From the NCBI GenBank assembly GCA_951213105.1, contig OX578142.1, forward strand, positions 4,046,649 through 4,110,648: a stretch of DNA of 64,000 bases, written 5' to 3'. Source of the stretch: Amaurobius ferox. Lineage: Eukaryota > Arthropoda > Arachnida > Araneae > Amaurobiidae. The position numbers were made by a program, and so were the translations under genes. This document shows, in pieces, positions 34,569 through 45,486 of this stretch (positions are counted from its first letter, which is position 1; each line of letters starts with the position of its first letter). The notes below the pieces were generated by a model. The model was not told the DNA's origin and did no database searches. It was given only the letters and a program-made list of their open reading frames with translations.

Positions 34569-34896
34569 ATGGCTGCTTTTATCCACCTTTTGATGATCCT
34601 GTGCAAAAAGGACCCATTGGACCTCCTGGTATAGGTTTTAAATTAACTGATGATGGTCATTACGATATGATAAACAAGATATTAAAATATGCATCAGATC
34701 CTGTTGATGATTTAGATTTAACCACTAAAAGTTTCGTTTTGAATAAAATGGAGAATAATCATTTTGAATTGAGAGATCTTATAGAAACTAAATATGAATA
34801 GGGATTATTATCCTTTACTGAAGAAACAGGCAAGAGAATAAAAGAATTAGATGAAACAACTTTACATTCTTTAGAAGGAAAACCTTACGATGCAAA
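34569..34896 (+). pseudogene. Collagen-like fibre protein, N-terminal part
   Basis: ATG at 34569 (ATAAATG context) with an early frameshift before 34600. Then a short collagen-like GPIGPPGIGF, a DDGHYDMINKIL strand and the repeat DPVDDLDLTTKSFV, typical of viral fibre or tail-spike shafts. A TAG at 34799-34801 interrupts it. A LINE fragment inserted at 34897 splits the gene. Likely a surface attachment fibre; the receptor is unknown. Confidence 0.65.
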
Positions 34897-36250
34897 TATC
34901 CATTGGATTTACTCCATGGTAATTTGTCCTATCATTTCCTATGGATCCATTGTTTGGTGGTCCAGAATTGGATGTGAAACAGCTAAACTAGAACTAGTTA
35001 AGCTTCAAAGGATGGTGTGCATTGCAATCTCTGGATGCATGAACTACTACTGCAACTCTAGAACTTTTACTCGGTTTGCATCCGCTCTACATGCGTATTG
35101 AAGCAGAAGCACTTATCTGCATGAACAGACTTAAATATCTGAAGTACTGGAAAGAGTACTCAAGGTATCTATCTATCTTGGGGAGAACTTAACAGTAATG
35201 TTGCTAGTCATTCTTATTTCTGTATGCCACCTGATGGCATTCATGTCAAATACACGTTTGATAAGCCTTATGAAATTCTGGTCCCCTCGCGGGACGACTG
35301 GAAGAGGACTCCCACCTACAATAAACGGAACTGTTTTGTATGGTACACGGATGGCTCAAAGATTGGCACAAGTACTGGTGTTGGTGTTTGCTGCCCTGAT
35401 GATGGTACTGAGCTACCGCTTGGCAATTTTGCTACTGTCTTTCAGGCCGAAATCTTTGCCATCCTTATGTGTTGTAGAATCTGCTAAGACAGGAAGTATA
35501 AGAATAGTCAGATTTTCATCTGTTCTGATAGTCAGGCTGCTCTTATGGCTCTTGGGAAGTTCACTATAACGTCTTTCCTTGTTTGGGAATGCTATAATGC
35601 ACTCTGTGAAATTGCTAGCATTAACAATGTCATTCTTTACTGGGTGCCTGGTCATTCGGGCATTCCTGGCAATGAGTTGGCAGGTGAACTTGCTAGGAAA
35701 GGCTCAAATACCCCTTTTGTGGGCCCTGAGCTGGCCTTGGGAATCCCCAATGACCTTGTTAGAAGAATTGTCTATGACATCTTCAGGAAGCTTCAATGTA
35801 AGAACTGCCGTAATACTAAGGGACAAAGGCAAGCGAAAATTCTAAACTGCAATTGCCCCAAAACTTGTCAAAAAGAACTTTTCAGGCTCAGCAGAACTGG
35901 CATCAGGAGGGCTGTTGGGCTCCTTACTGGGCACTGCACCCTCAAGAGACACCTTAACATTATGGGTATCACTAAGGATTCGCTTTGCAGAGGCTGCAAT
36001 TACAGCGAAGAAACTGCAGCTCACATTCTATGTGAATTTGAGGCTTACTCTGCTCACAGATTCGAGCACATTGGTCATCATGTGATTGAACCCTGGGAGC
36101 TGAACGACATTCCTGTCAAGTGCCTGCTTATTTTTGCTTCGGCTACTGGTCTCTTTTCTTAGAGATCTTTCTCTTTTGGGGTAGTACAATAGACCTCTGG
36201 TCGGTGTACTGGGCTCTTCTGGAGCCACCCACCTTCATTTCATTTCATTT
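34897..36250 (+). mobile_element. 5'-truncated LINE in the fibre gene
   Basis: Flanked by TTACGATGCAAA at 34885-34896 and again at 36251-36262, a 12-bp target duplication. It ends in a CATTT-type repeat tail. The body encodes the C-terminal part of a LINE ORF2 on the plus strand with an RNase H domain. Only the last ~1.35 kb was copied, as usual for target-primed insertion. A second, shorter copy of the same family lies at 48887-49108. Confidence 0.88.
35330..36162 (+). pseudogene. LINE ORF2 C-terminus: RNase H and zinc knuckle
   Basis: RNase H motifs in order: FVWYTDGSKIGTSTGVGV (first Asp), ATVFQAEIFAI (Glu), ICSDSQAALMAL (Asp, after a frameshift at about 35485) and WVPGHSGIPGNELAGELA (His/Asp). 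From 35545 the frame is open for 205 codons and ends with a cysteine knuckle CRGCNYSEETAAHILCEF and a stop at 36160-36162. RNase H plus this knuckle fits I/Loa/R1-type LINEs. Confidence 0.82.
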
Positions 36251-36262
36251 TTACGATGCAAA

Positions 36263-36578
36263 AGGAAAAAGAATAGGAAATGTAGCAGATCCTAAAGATG
36301 ATAAAAATATTGTGAATAAAAGATATTTTGAAAAAAATTCATTAATATTAAAGAATGATAAATTTAATGCAAAAAATAAAATAATTACGAATGTTTCAGA
36401 ACCTGAAAATGATAATGATGTTGTCAATAAAATATATTTAGACAATAGAGATATCTGGGTTACCATAGAAGATGATTTTCATACTTTTACAAATGGGGGA
36501 TTTAAAAAAGTAAATTTCAATATGATGAGTTCTAAATTACTGGATCAAGAGATGCGATTATCTACAGATATGCATTAA
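36263..36578 (+). pseudogene. Collagen-like fibre protein, C-terminal part
   Basis: Continues the fibre gene after the LINE, with two more shaft repeats (NVADPKDDKNIVNKRYF and NVSEPENDNDVVNKIYL) of the same pattern as in the N-terminal part. It then reads WVTIEDDFHTFTNGGFKKV and stops at 36578, close to the next insertion, which may have removed the end of the gene. Confidence 0.65.
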
Positions 36579-36597
36579 AATTTCCATATATTTAATA

Positions 36598-37451
36598 GAT
36601 ATCATAGCTGCCAACCTCCAAACATGAAAAAATGGGAGATTTTTGTGCGAAAATATGAAAAAACCGGGAGATTTTGATAAGCCCAATTTTAGACGATGCA
36701 GACAGATTGCAAAAGTTGAAATTATTTTCACAATTAAACGAAATATAAGGAGGATCGCGTACAAATGCCGTTTTTCGCGATACTGCTGCAAAATAGTCTT
36801 TCATTCCATTAATATTACGTTTGAACAATAGTTTTCTGTATAAAATATGACATAATTATAAAAAAATTTGACGATGCTAGCAGATTACAAAAGTGGAAAT
36901 TATGTTCACAATTAAACGAAATATATGAAGGATCGCGCACAAATGTCGTTTTTCGCAATACTGCTGCAAAATAGCCTTTCATTTCATTAATATATTACGT
37001 TTGAACAATAGTTTTTCTGTATAAAATACGAAATAATTATAAAAAAATTTGACGATGCTGACAGATTGCAAAAGTGGAAATTATTTTCACAATTAAAAGA
37101 AATATATGGAGGATCGCGCAAATGCCGTTTTTCGCAATACTGCTGCAAAATAGCCTTTCATTTCATTAATATTACGTTTGAACAATAGTTTTTCTGTATA
37201 AAATACGAAATAATTATAAAAAAATTTGACGATGCTGACAGATTGCAAAAGTGGAAAAATAGTTTCATTATAAAACGAAATATAAGGAGGATCGCGCACA
37301 AACGTCGTTTTTAGCGCTACTGCTGCAAAAAATACTTTCATTTCATACGTTTGAATAATAGTTTTGTATATAAAGTTTTGTATATAAAACAAAATAATTT
37401 AATAAAATTTTAGTCGATGCAAATGCTTTTTTCCCACATTAATTAGATAAT
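36598..37451. mobile_element. DNA-element fragment with ~178-bp tandem repeats
   Basis: Starts with CATAGCTGCCAACCTCC, similar to the CATACCTGTCAACCTG end of the neighbouring element. Inside are about four copies of a ~178-bp unit anchored by GACGATGC near 36693, 36869, 37050 and 37228, each with GATCGCGCACAAATG and TACTGCTGCAAAATAG-type blocks. No ORF of substance. It looks like a host for, or relative of, the element to its right. Confidence 0.6.
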
Positions 37452-37457
37452 CATTGG

Positions 37458-37794
37458 CATACCTGTCAACCTGTGAAAATTGGAATGTGTAAAATTTTGC
37501 GTGAATGACATTTACAATGATTTTTTTAAACTACACGCGCGAACGACATTTCTAATGAATTTAACTATATACAAGTACCTGTATTAAATATCAGGCATAG
37601 TACTGGTAGAATATGAAAATTCAAGACACCAATTATATAAAATTTCAAGACAATAAATTATAAAACAAAAAATATATAAAAGTTTTATCCAGTGAAAGTT
37701 ACTTTATAATGAAAACAAATATTTATGTTTGGTAAAACACATGTTTTTACTAAAGGGAGTAACAAATATTGATCTTTAAACATATATCTATATA

Positions 37795-37859
<65 letters not shown>

Positions 37860-38957
37860 CATTGAATTATATATTTGCCAAAATGGTTTCCTTTTTATTT
37901 GCCTAAATCATTGCTTTAATACCACTTTTTGGTAAATATCCTTTCACAGAGTTCATACCCATTTTTCAAAATAAAAAAAATTGTATTTTGCAAAAATAAT
38001 TAAGAAATTAACCGTAATAATTAATCAGAATATGAAATAAGCTAGTTTAATCGATCATTAAATCGACTAAACTAACTTAAACAACAACATGCAACATTTA
38101 AATGATGGAGATGATGGGAAAAGATACTAATGTACTCTCGGCAATTCACGCAAAGTAACTTAATTGCGCAATCGCACTGTTTATGCGAAAATAATTAAGA
38201 AATTAACCGTAATAATTAATTAGAATATGAAAATAAGCTAGTTTAGTCGATCTAATATGCAACATTTAAATGATGGAGATGGATAGGAAAAGATACTAAC
38301 GTACTCTCGGCAATTCACGCGAAGTAACTGAATTGCATAATTGCACTGCTTATGCAAAAATAATTAAGAAATTAAGCATAATAATTAATTAGAATATGAA
38401 AATAAGCTAGTTTAGTCAATCAAAAATGCAATATTTAGAAGATTGAGATGGATGGAAAAAGATACTTTTGTACTCTCGGCAATTCATAAGAACAAACTGA
38501 ATTGCGCAATCGCAGTGCTTATACGAAATTAATGAACAAAATAACATTTTAGCGCTTCATGCTGAATTAGACAACCTTTGAAGTAGTATATTTATTACTT
38601 TCATAAAATATGCGATAGAGATCTCCATTTCTATTACATGCGGCCGAAAATCTCAGTTAATTTGATTGGTATTACCCTGCATTTCATTATGGATTTGCTA
38701 CGATCCCGGGAATGGTAGAAATAAGTGCTAAAAAAGCGGAAAATCGGTGTTTCCGAGAAATTATACCATGTCTGGTTAATTGATAAATTTTAAACAAAAA
38801 AAGCCGGAGAATTTGACCGGAGATTGATTTCCTAGTAATGTTAAAAAATTCAAATAAATGCGGAAATGCGTAAAATATAGCAATATATGCATAAAAGCGT
38901 AAAGAGCAGTTAAAATGCGTAAATTTTACGCATAATGCGTAAAAGTTGGCAGGTATG
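37458..38957. mobile_element. 1.5-kb nonautonomous DNA transposon with CATACCTGYCAAC ends
   Basis: The left end CATACCTGTCAACCTG and the right end (reverse strand CATACCTGCCAACTTTT) form short terminal inverted repeats. Both sides carry CATTGG (37452-37457 and 38958-38963), a likely target duplication of at least 6 bp. It contains a pure TA microsatellite at about 37795-37858 and three ~170-195-bp repeats near 37998, 38193 and 38363. Probably a hAT-related MITE; no transposase. Confidence 0.65.
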
Positions 38958-39060
38958 CATTGGTCATCTTTCTCGTGACGCTGTGGGAATAATCGCCGTT
39001 TGCGAGCGCCGATTACGCGAGAGCTGGAAAATGCATTTTTTTAAATACGTTCATCATTAA

Positions 39061-39724
39061 ATGGATATCGATTGGTATGAATTTTCCAGAAATAATTTAT
39101 CTGAAGATGTAATTAGAAATCTGAAAGATCATGTAAATTGGGATTTAATTTTTCAATATTCATCACTGTCTGAATCTTTTATTGAAGAATTTATTCAACC
39201 TGATGATTGGCCTAAAATTTCTAAATATCAAAAATTATCAGAAGATTTTATAGAAAAATGTAAAGATAAAATAGATTGAGTAAACATTTCTCAATATCAA
39301 ACTTTAAGTAACAAATTTATCATAAAATCTTCTGATAATTTAGATTTATATAAAGTATCAATGTTTCAAAATCTTTCAGAAGATACCATGAGAGAATTAA
39401 AAGATGATTTAAATTGGACGTATATAGCTAGATATCAGACATTTAGTGAAAAATGTATAGAAGAATTTATGGATAAATTAGATTTTTGTTATCTGATTAA
39501 ATACAAATTTGATCTAATTACCTGAACACTTTTTTAATGTTCATTGGAAAAAAATACAAGCAATACAGATGAGTGAATTAAATAAAAAGTTTGGTCATTA
39601 TGAAGAAGAACCTTATAGAGACAAAATTGTTGAAGAGATTTGTGAAGTTAAAAAATCCTTGAAAGAATGTGTTTATCTTTTAAGACAATTAACTAACAAA
39701 GATGAAAAAATAAATATTTTATAA
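39061..39724 (+). pseudogene. Polinton Trp/Leu-Ser repeat protein
   Basis: The sequence is built of ~25-residue repeats of the form W-x2-I-S-x2-Q-x-L-S-E-x-F-I-x-E-F. Examples are WPKISKYQKLSEDFIEKC and WTYIARYQTFSEKCIEEF. The first piece, 39061-39279, ends in TGA; repeats go on in the same frame and then, after a frameshift near 39515, to TAA at 39722-39724. The last ~50 codons (MSELNKKFGHYEEEPYRDK onwards) are charged. Similar repeats occur in large DNA viruses; function unknown. Confidence 0.55.
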
Positions 39725-39740
39725 AAATGTTTCTAAATAA

Positions 39741-39760
39741 ATGTATGTTATATATAATGA
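39741..39760 (+). pseudogene. Start of the leucine-rich-repeat gene, cut by LINE
   Basis: ATG with context TAAATAAATG. The Jockey-like element is inserted after the 13-bp target sequence TTATATATAATGA. The frame stays open across the reconstructed empty site into 42906-42985, which supports this start. Confidence 0.6.
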
Positions 39761-40060
39761 AAGTCGAGTGTCGTACAGAACAGAGCACCAGGCGCGAAGC
39801 GCCTTTAATCTCCAGTTTCAATATGTGGTTCTTATCGTCAAACTGTGACATTAATTCAGTGACCCTAATTGGAGGTTCGAGGTTTTTATTTACTACTTTT
39901 TTATTATTTGTCCTAGCTCCTAGTGTGGCAGTTTGTTGCACATTTAGAGTTTAAGCAGTTTGGGGGGTTGATGCAGATCTGAGGGTTACCTAGCACTTTT
40001 GCAGCTTAAAGTTTTGAACATTAGTCGCGAGTTTTATATGATATGTTTGAGGTTGGATAT

Positions 40061-41524
40061 TTAATTAAGATTATCGATGTTTAGGACAGCGCGGGGTCTC
40101 TTACGCGATTTTGCCTTGTGATGATCATAGTCATGCAAATTGAATAACAGTTCATTTGGAACGGATGGCAAATTTTTGTAAAATTTAAGTGCTAGCTTTT
40201 TAATTTGGGCTCTAACAGTTTTTATTTTGAAGTCATTCCTAATTACCGAGTTCCTTAAATACCTGGAAGCTTTCCTGATAATCCGTAGGATTTTGTTTTG
40301 TTTTGTCTCTAGGAGGTCTATCGTAGTTTTACAAGCATATCCCCATACGGGTGCAGCATACAGCATTCCCGGGCGGATGACCGATTTATAAATTAGCAGT
40401 TTGTTTTGATGACTGAGATTTCCGTTTCCTATCATTGGATATAAGGCTCCTGTAGTTATATACGCTTTTTTGATTAAGTTCGTTACGTGCTGTTTCCAGG
40501 TTAGGTGGGAATCTATCGTTACACCTAGGTATTTAGTAGATTTTTCCACGCGTAAGGCATGATTGTTTATATACAGTGGCGGCGGCGGTTTGTTTTTCCT
40601 CGAGAAATAGATCCAATGACATTTGTTAGGGTTTAATTTTATTCACCATTTTTCCAGCCATGTTTGGAGTATGTCTAAGTGTTGTTGTAGCTGTCTGTGC
40701 ATTACTGAGACATATGGGTGTTTTGCAAGTATCGCACTGTCGTTTGCATAGAGTGCCAGCTCTGTGTTTGGAGTCCTGGGGATGTCGTTCAGGTATATGT
40801 TAAAGAGTGTCAGGCCCAGGATAGAACCTTGCGGTACACTACTTTTAATGAGCTTGGGTGTTGATAAGTTACCTCCTACTCTGACTTGAAAGTGTCTGTT
40901 ATTTAAGTATGAGATTAAAAGTTTGACAAGAGCGTCAGGGACTTTTAAAGTGATCAATTTGTACGCTAATCCACAGTGCCATACTTTATCAAAGGCTTTT
41001 TGTATGTCCAGAAAAATCGCAGCTGTGGGTGTCTTACTATTAAGTCCAGAAGATATGTACTCTACCACTCTCAGCAATTGATGAGTGGTGGAGTGCTTTG
41101 GCCGAAATCCAAACTGCTCCGGAATGAGGATGTCATTCTCACTAAGGTGCGTGTTCAGTCTCTTAAGAATTATTTTCTCAGTAATTTTACTAAGTGTCGG
41201 TAGCAAGCTAATTGGTCTGTAGTTTGCTGGAATTGTGGCATCCTCACCTGGCTTGGGGATTGTTATGATTATCGCTTCCTTCCATTCTTTGGGAAAGTAG
41301 TTTAGTTTTATTATTTTATTTATTAAGATAGTCAAGTAACATATTACGTTTAGGGGTAGGTTTCTAACCGCAATATTTCTGATTTTGTCGTGCCCTGGGC
41401 TTTTACGATTTTTGAGATTTTTGATAATTTCTACTATCTCCTGCGGGGTGGCTGGGTTAATCTCAGCCGTTACCGGGGAATTCCTGAAGTTATTTAAAGT
41501 TTGTCTAACCATTCTTAGGGTATC
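40061..41524 (-). pseudogene. Jockey-like ORF2: reverse transcriptase and C-terminus
   Basis: RT blocks in order: SPGHDKIRNIAVRNLP, PANYRPISLLPTLSKITEKI, IPEQFGFRPKHSTTHQL, AIFLDIQKAFDKVWH (motif A), SSVPQGSILGLTLFNIYLND (motif B) and LYANDSAIL (motif C). Motif C reads YAND where the family has YADD; the Asn codon is at 40742-40744, so a catalytic Asp is lost. After the stop at 40643 the C-terminal KYLGVTIDSHLTWKQHV and YKSVIRPGMLYAAPVWG segments follow in frame. Confidence 0.88.
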
Positions 41525-42766
41525 CTAACACATTAAATCGTGGTTTGGTTGGAATTGTTTTTCATAATGGCTTGCGAGCGCCTCGGCTTTTTCCTCGTCT
41601 GAGTACGCGATTTTAGCGCCATCCATTAGAGGCGGGAGCTTAATTTGAGGTTTCCTGAGTCTTTTTGCGAATTGCCAGAGCGATACATCTTTTGGGCTAA
41701 GGGATTCGATTAATTCTTTATACTGTTGCTGCTTTTCTGCGACAATTTTTCCCCTGACTTTGCACGTGAGTCTGTTAAGCTCCCTTTTAAGGGCGGGATC
41801 TCTGTTAGCCTGCCATGTCTTACGTATTCTATTCCTTTGCCTGACTAATTGTTTGACATGGTGGGAAAGTATGGGTAATTTTGGAGACTCACGATGTGTT
41901 GTGGCAGAGGCAATTGCTCTCTTGATTTCTGTTGTGAGTGTGTGCGTGGCAGAGTCAATATCCGCCATGCTCATTATGTTAGGTACTGCTAAGTGTGGCT
42001 CGAAGAGTGCTCTTTTGAATACTTCCCAGTTGACCCTCTCTTGTCCCAAAGAGGCTGGAAGAGGTGTGTTCAGGTCGAATGTCACCAGTACCGGTAGATG
42101 ATCCGAGTCGAATTCATCCAGGGTACTAAAAATGTGAGCGTAGTCAATGTTTCGCGTTAGGACAAAGTCTATGAATGTGCCGCTGGCGCCTGAGAAGCAG
42201 GTTGGTGTCGACGGTGCAATAATGTTAGTGTTTGTGGTGTTCAGCAGTCTATGTATCTGTGTACCGCGTGCATTGGCTCTCCTACAGCCCCACGCTCGGT
42301 GATGTGCGTTGAAGTCGCCTGCGAGTATCGTGTTAGGATATCGCGAGAAAAGCAGTTCCAGCTGCGCAGCTACGTCTACTCTACTCATACTTTTGACATA
42401 CGTTGAGGTTAGGATAAACGGGCTAGTATTATTAATTTTAATTTTTATACTAGTATTTTCTATACTTTGAAGATTTATGCTTTTTAGTTCCTCGTGGGGA
42501 ATATTTCTTTTAATGTATATTGCTGTTCCTCCATGGGGCGTTCTAGCATTAGTATTTGAGCTAAGATTATGATAACCAGAGTAGTTGGCTATGTTTAGTT
42601 TTTTACTTTCTCTAACTCTAGTTTCCTGAATTAGTAAGGCGTCTACGTCATTTTCGTTTACATAGTTCCTAAGTTCATTTATTCTTGGAGATATGCCGTT
42701 CGCATTCCAAAATATTATTTTTATTGACTCCTTTTGGGACCTAGCCATGACGGGTTTGATTCTCAC
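41525..42766 (-). pseudogene. Jockey-like ORF2: APE-type endonuclease
   Basis: 413 codons from ATG 42766. Endonuclease motifs: FWNANGI (Asn), LLIQETRV (catalytic Glu), GGTAIYIKRNI, GDFNAHHRAWGC (Asp/Asn) and SDHLPVLV (Asp-His). All key residues are kept. It ends at an in-frame stop (41525-41527) just before the RT. The enzyme nicks target DNA to prime reverse transcription. Confidence 0.9.
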
Positions 42767-42905
42767 TGTTACTTTTGAAGTCCGCGATTATTTTAAGGGC
42801 CTCAAAGACCATTACCATTGGATCACTCTTTTTTCCATTACCATTGTATATAATGTATCCATTACCATTGTATATCTTTTTTCCATTACCATTATATATA
42901 ATGAT

Positions 42906-42986
42906 GATAAAAGAAAAGAATTTATATCTTTCTTAGATATAGAGGATCCTACTGAAGTGATATCTATTTCTTTATTATATCACTAG
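42906..42986 (+). pseudogene. Leucine-rich-repeat gene, second segment
   Basis: Follows the Jockey-like element in the phase set at 39741. About 26 codons with KRKEFISFLDIEDPTEV, then a TAG at the boundary with the SINE cluster. A possible direct repeat TTTATTAT (about 42969-42976 and 45479-45486) flanks that cluster. Confidence 0.5.
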
Positions 42987-43320
42987 CCGCCTTTGGCGAC
43001 CAGCCTGTTCGCTACCCTTGAAAATTCTGACCGTGGCAAACTCGTTGGCGCGACCTACCAGAAAGGTGTAAGGTACCTGCTTGGAAGGCCAGGAAGTGCC
43101 ACACAATTTAGACCGGAACCCAATGGGGGAGGCATCCAAAGAGACCATACCCTCCTTCCGCCTTTGGCGACCAGCCTGTTCGCTACCCTTGAAAATTCTG
43201 ACCGTGGCAAACTCGTTGGCGCGACCTACCAGAAAGGTGTAAGGTAACTGCTTGGAAGGCCAGGAAGTGCCACACAATTTAGACCGGAACCCAATGGGGG
43301 AGGCATCCAAAGAGACCGTA
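42987..43320. repeat. 171-bp tandem duplication of SINE body
   Basis: The block starting CCGCCTTTGGCGACCAGCCT at 42987 is repeated at 43158. The two copies differ at only about two bases (GGTACCTG against GGTAACTG, CCATACC against CCGTACC). The sequence is the 3' body of the tRNA-derived SINE that follows. A recent local duplication. Confidence 0.85.
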
Positions 43321-44641
43321 CCCTCCTTCCCCTACCACAAACCTCTCGGAAGGACTTGCAGTCCCACACGTTTAACGTGATCGTACTCCGCGTGAACACG
43401 GCTGCAGTTTTGGCAATGGCGGGAATCGAACCCGGGCCTACCGAGTGAAATTCCCGCGCGCTAACCACTGGGCTACCGTGCCATCCGCGACAATCTCCAT
43501 AACTTTATTTTTATTCGGCAATTTTGGGAATCGAACCCGGGCCTACCAAGTGCAAATCCCGCGCACTAACCACTGGGGTACTTCACCCTCCGCGATATTA
43601 TTCATAACTTTCTTTTTATTCACCCAATTTAGACCGGAACCAAGTGGGAGAAGCATCCACAGGGACCGTACCCTTCTTCCCCTACCACCAACCTCTCGGA
43701 AGGACTTACAGACCCACATGTTTAACGTGATCGTACTCCGCGTAAACACGGCGGCAATTTTGGGAATCGAACCCGGGCCTACCGAGTGCAATTTCCGCGC
43801 GCTAACCATTGGGCTACTTTGCCCTACGCGACAATCTCCATAACTTTCTTTTTATTCATCCAATTTAGACCGTACCCTCCTTCCCCTACCACCAACTTCT
43901 CGGAAGGACTCACGGACCCACATGTTTAACGTGCTCGTACTCCGCGTAAACACGGCGGCAATTTTGGGAATCGAACCCGGGCCTGGTAACTGGTTGGACG
44001 GCCAGGATGTGCCACCCAATTTAGACCGGAACCCAGTGGGGGAGGCATCCACAGGGAACGTACCCTCCTTCCCCTACCACCAACCTCTCGGAAAAACATA
44101 CGGACCCATATGTTTAACGTGATCGTACTCCATGTCAGTGGCGGAAATCGAACCCGGGCCTACCGCGTGCAATTCCCGCGCGCTAACCACTGGGCTACTT
44201 CGCCCTCCGCGACAATCTCCATAACTTTCTTTTTATTCACCCAATTTAGACCGTACCCTCCTTCCCCTACCACCAACCTCTCGGAAGGACTCACGAACCC
44301 ACATGTTTAACGTGATCGTACTCTGCGTGAACATGGCGTAAGTTTTGGCAGTGGCGGGAATCGAACCCGGGCCTACTGAGTGCAATTCCCGCGCGCTAAC
44401 CACTGGGCTGCCGCGCCCTCCGCGACAATCTCCATAACTTTCTACATATTCACCCAATTTAGACGGGAACCCAGTGGGGGAGGCATCCACAGGGGCCGTA
44501 TCCTCCTTCCCCTACCACCAACCTCTCGGAAGGACTTACGGACCCACATATTTAACGTGATCGTATTCCACGTAAACACGGCGGCAGTTTTGGCAGTGGC
44601 GGGAATCGAACCCGGGCCTACCGCTAACTTCCCGCGCGCTA
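43311..44641 (-). repeat. Cluster of tRNA-derived SINEs (minus strand)
   Basis: Seven tRNA-like heads: 43419-43482, 43526-43589, 43762-43824, 43963-43984 (partial), 44141-44205, 44355-44419 and 44600-44641 (partial). On the minus strand each full head has an A-box TAGCCCAGTGGTTAGCGCGC and a B-box GGGTTCGATTCCC, the Pol III promoter pair. Bodies between them share CGTTAAACATGTGGGTC, CCTTCCGAGAGGTTGGTGGT and CACTGGGTTCCGGTCTAAAT. Some heads follow one another with almost no body, so copies have recombined. The ORFs read here are repeat artefacts. Confidence 0.88.
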
Positions 44642-45486
44642 ATTTGCAATTTAAAATGACCATATGCTTAATTCCATCATCCTCATTCCATTGTTTCATT
44701 GTTCTATCATTTAAAATATCCATAAAATTAAAATATCCATTTAAAATATCCAAAAGTTAAAATATACATTTAAAAAATCCAGATCGTCCCATCATTTAAA
44801 ATATAAATATAATAATTTATATAGAGCAAAGGCCCTCTATTCAGAACCGTGACGTCACCTCCACCTTGACGTCCCCACCCACCACCTTCCTTGCTTCAGC
44901 GGGGGAGAAACGAACGGAACGCCGAGAAATTTAAAATCATGGCGTCTTTAAAATTGCCATCCTGAAGGCAATTTTCATTATTTCTGGACCACATTAGACT
45001 TGTAAGAATGCCAGATATTTCAGCTTTCTAAAAATGTAAATTATTAGTCGAAATTATGAGTACTTTTCACGATGCGAGAATTTAAAAACAAAAAATTGAT
45101 TTTTTGAGCCAAAAGTGAGTTTTGTTTTAAAATCTTTAAAAAATATTAGAAATCGAAATTCAGATTTGAAATTCATATATTTTTACTCGAAATTCTCTGC
45201 TCTTTCCGATGGTGTGATTTATTTTTTTCTACGATGTCTGGATCGTGGAGAAAAAAGGGCAAAAAGGGCAAAAAACGGTCGAAATCGCATAAAACATTAA
45301 ATAAATAAAAAAATAATTAAAATTTTAAAAATCGGTTTTCATGTGTCCCCTACCCTCCCCCCCGGGTCTCCGATTGCCAAATTTCGTAGCTCTCCGACGC
45401 GCGGTCGCTAAACGTATAGTGTATAAGACAGACAGACAGACAGACACACACACACACACACACACACAGACATTGCCTTTTATTAT
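44642..45486. other. Mixed noncoding repeats with (CAGA)n(CA)n tail
   Basis: 44690-44820 has short repeats of an AAAATATCCATTT-type word. 44830-45420 is unrecognised sequence that ends like the 3' end of a LINE or SINE: CTCCGACGCGCGGTCGCTAAA, then GACAGACAGACAGACA and a CA run at about 45428-45470. The leucine-rich-repeat gene resumes just after. Confidence 0.5.

Larger units (their letters stand above)
39761..42892 (-). mobile_element. Jockey-like non-LTR retrotransposon
   Basis: Flanked by TTATATATAATGA at 39748-39760 and 42893-42905, a perfect 13-bp target duplication. On the minus strand one long frame (42766 to 40061, about 900 codons) encodes an APE-type endonuclease and a reverse transcriptase, broken only by stops at 41525-41527 and 40643-40645. 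The element lacks ORF1, so it is 5' truncated. Repeats of CCATTACCATT at 42800-42892 lie at its 5' end. The 3' UTR is at 39761-40060. Confidence 0.9.

Noticed and set aside
43419..44641. A cluster of genuine tRNA genes
   Set aside because: A and B boxes are good, but acceptor and anticodon stems are not consistent and each head runs into a SINE body.
42975..44760. Many overlapping ORFs rich in Pro, Gly and Arg on both strands
   Set aside because: They are reads of the tRNA-SINE body and heads; the same peptide recurs at each SINE copy.
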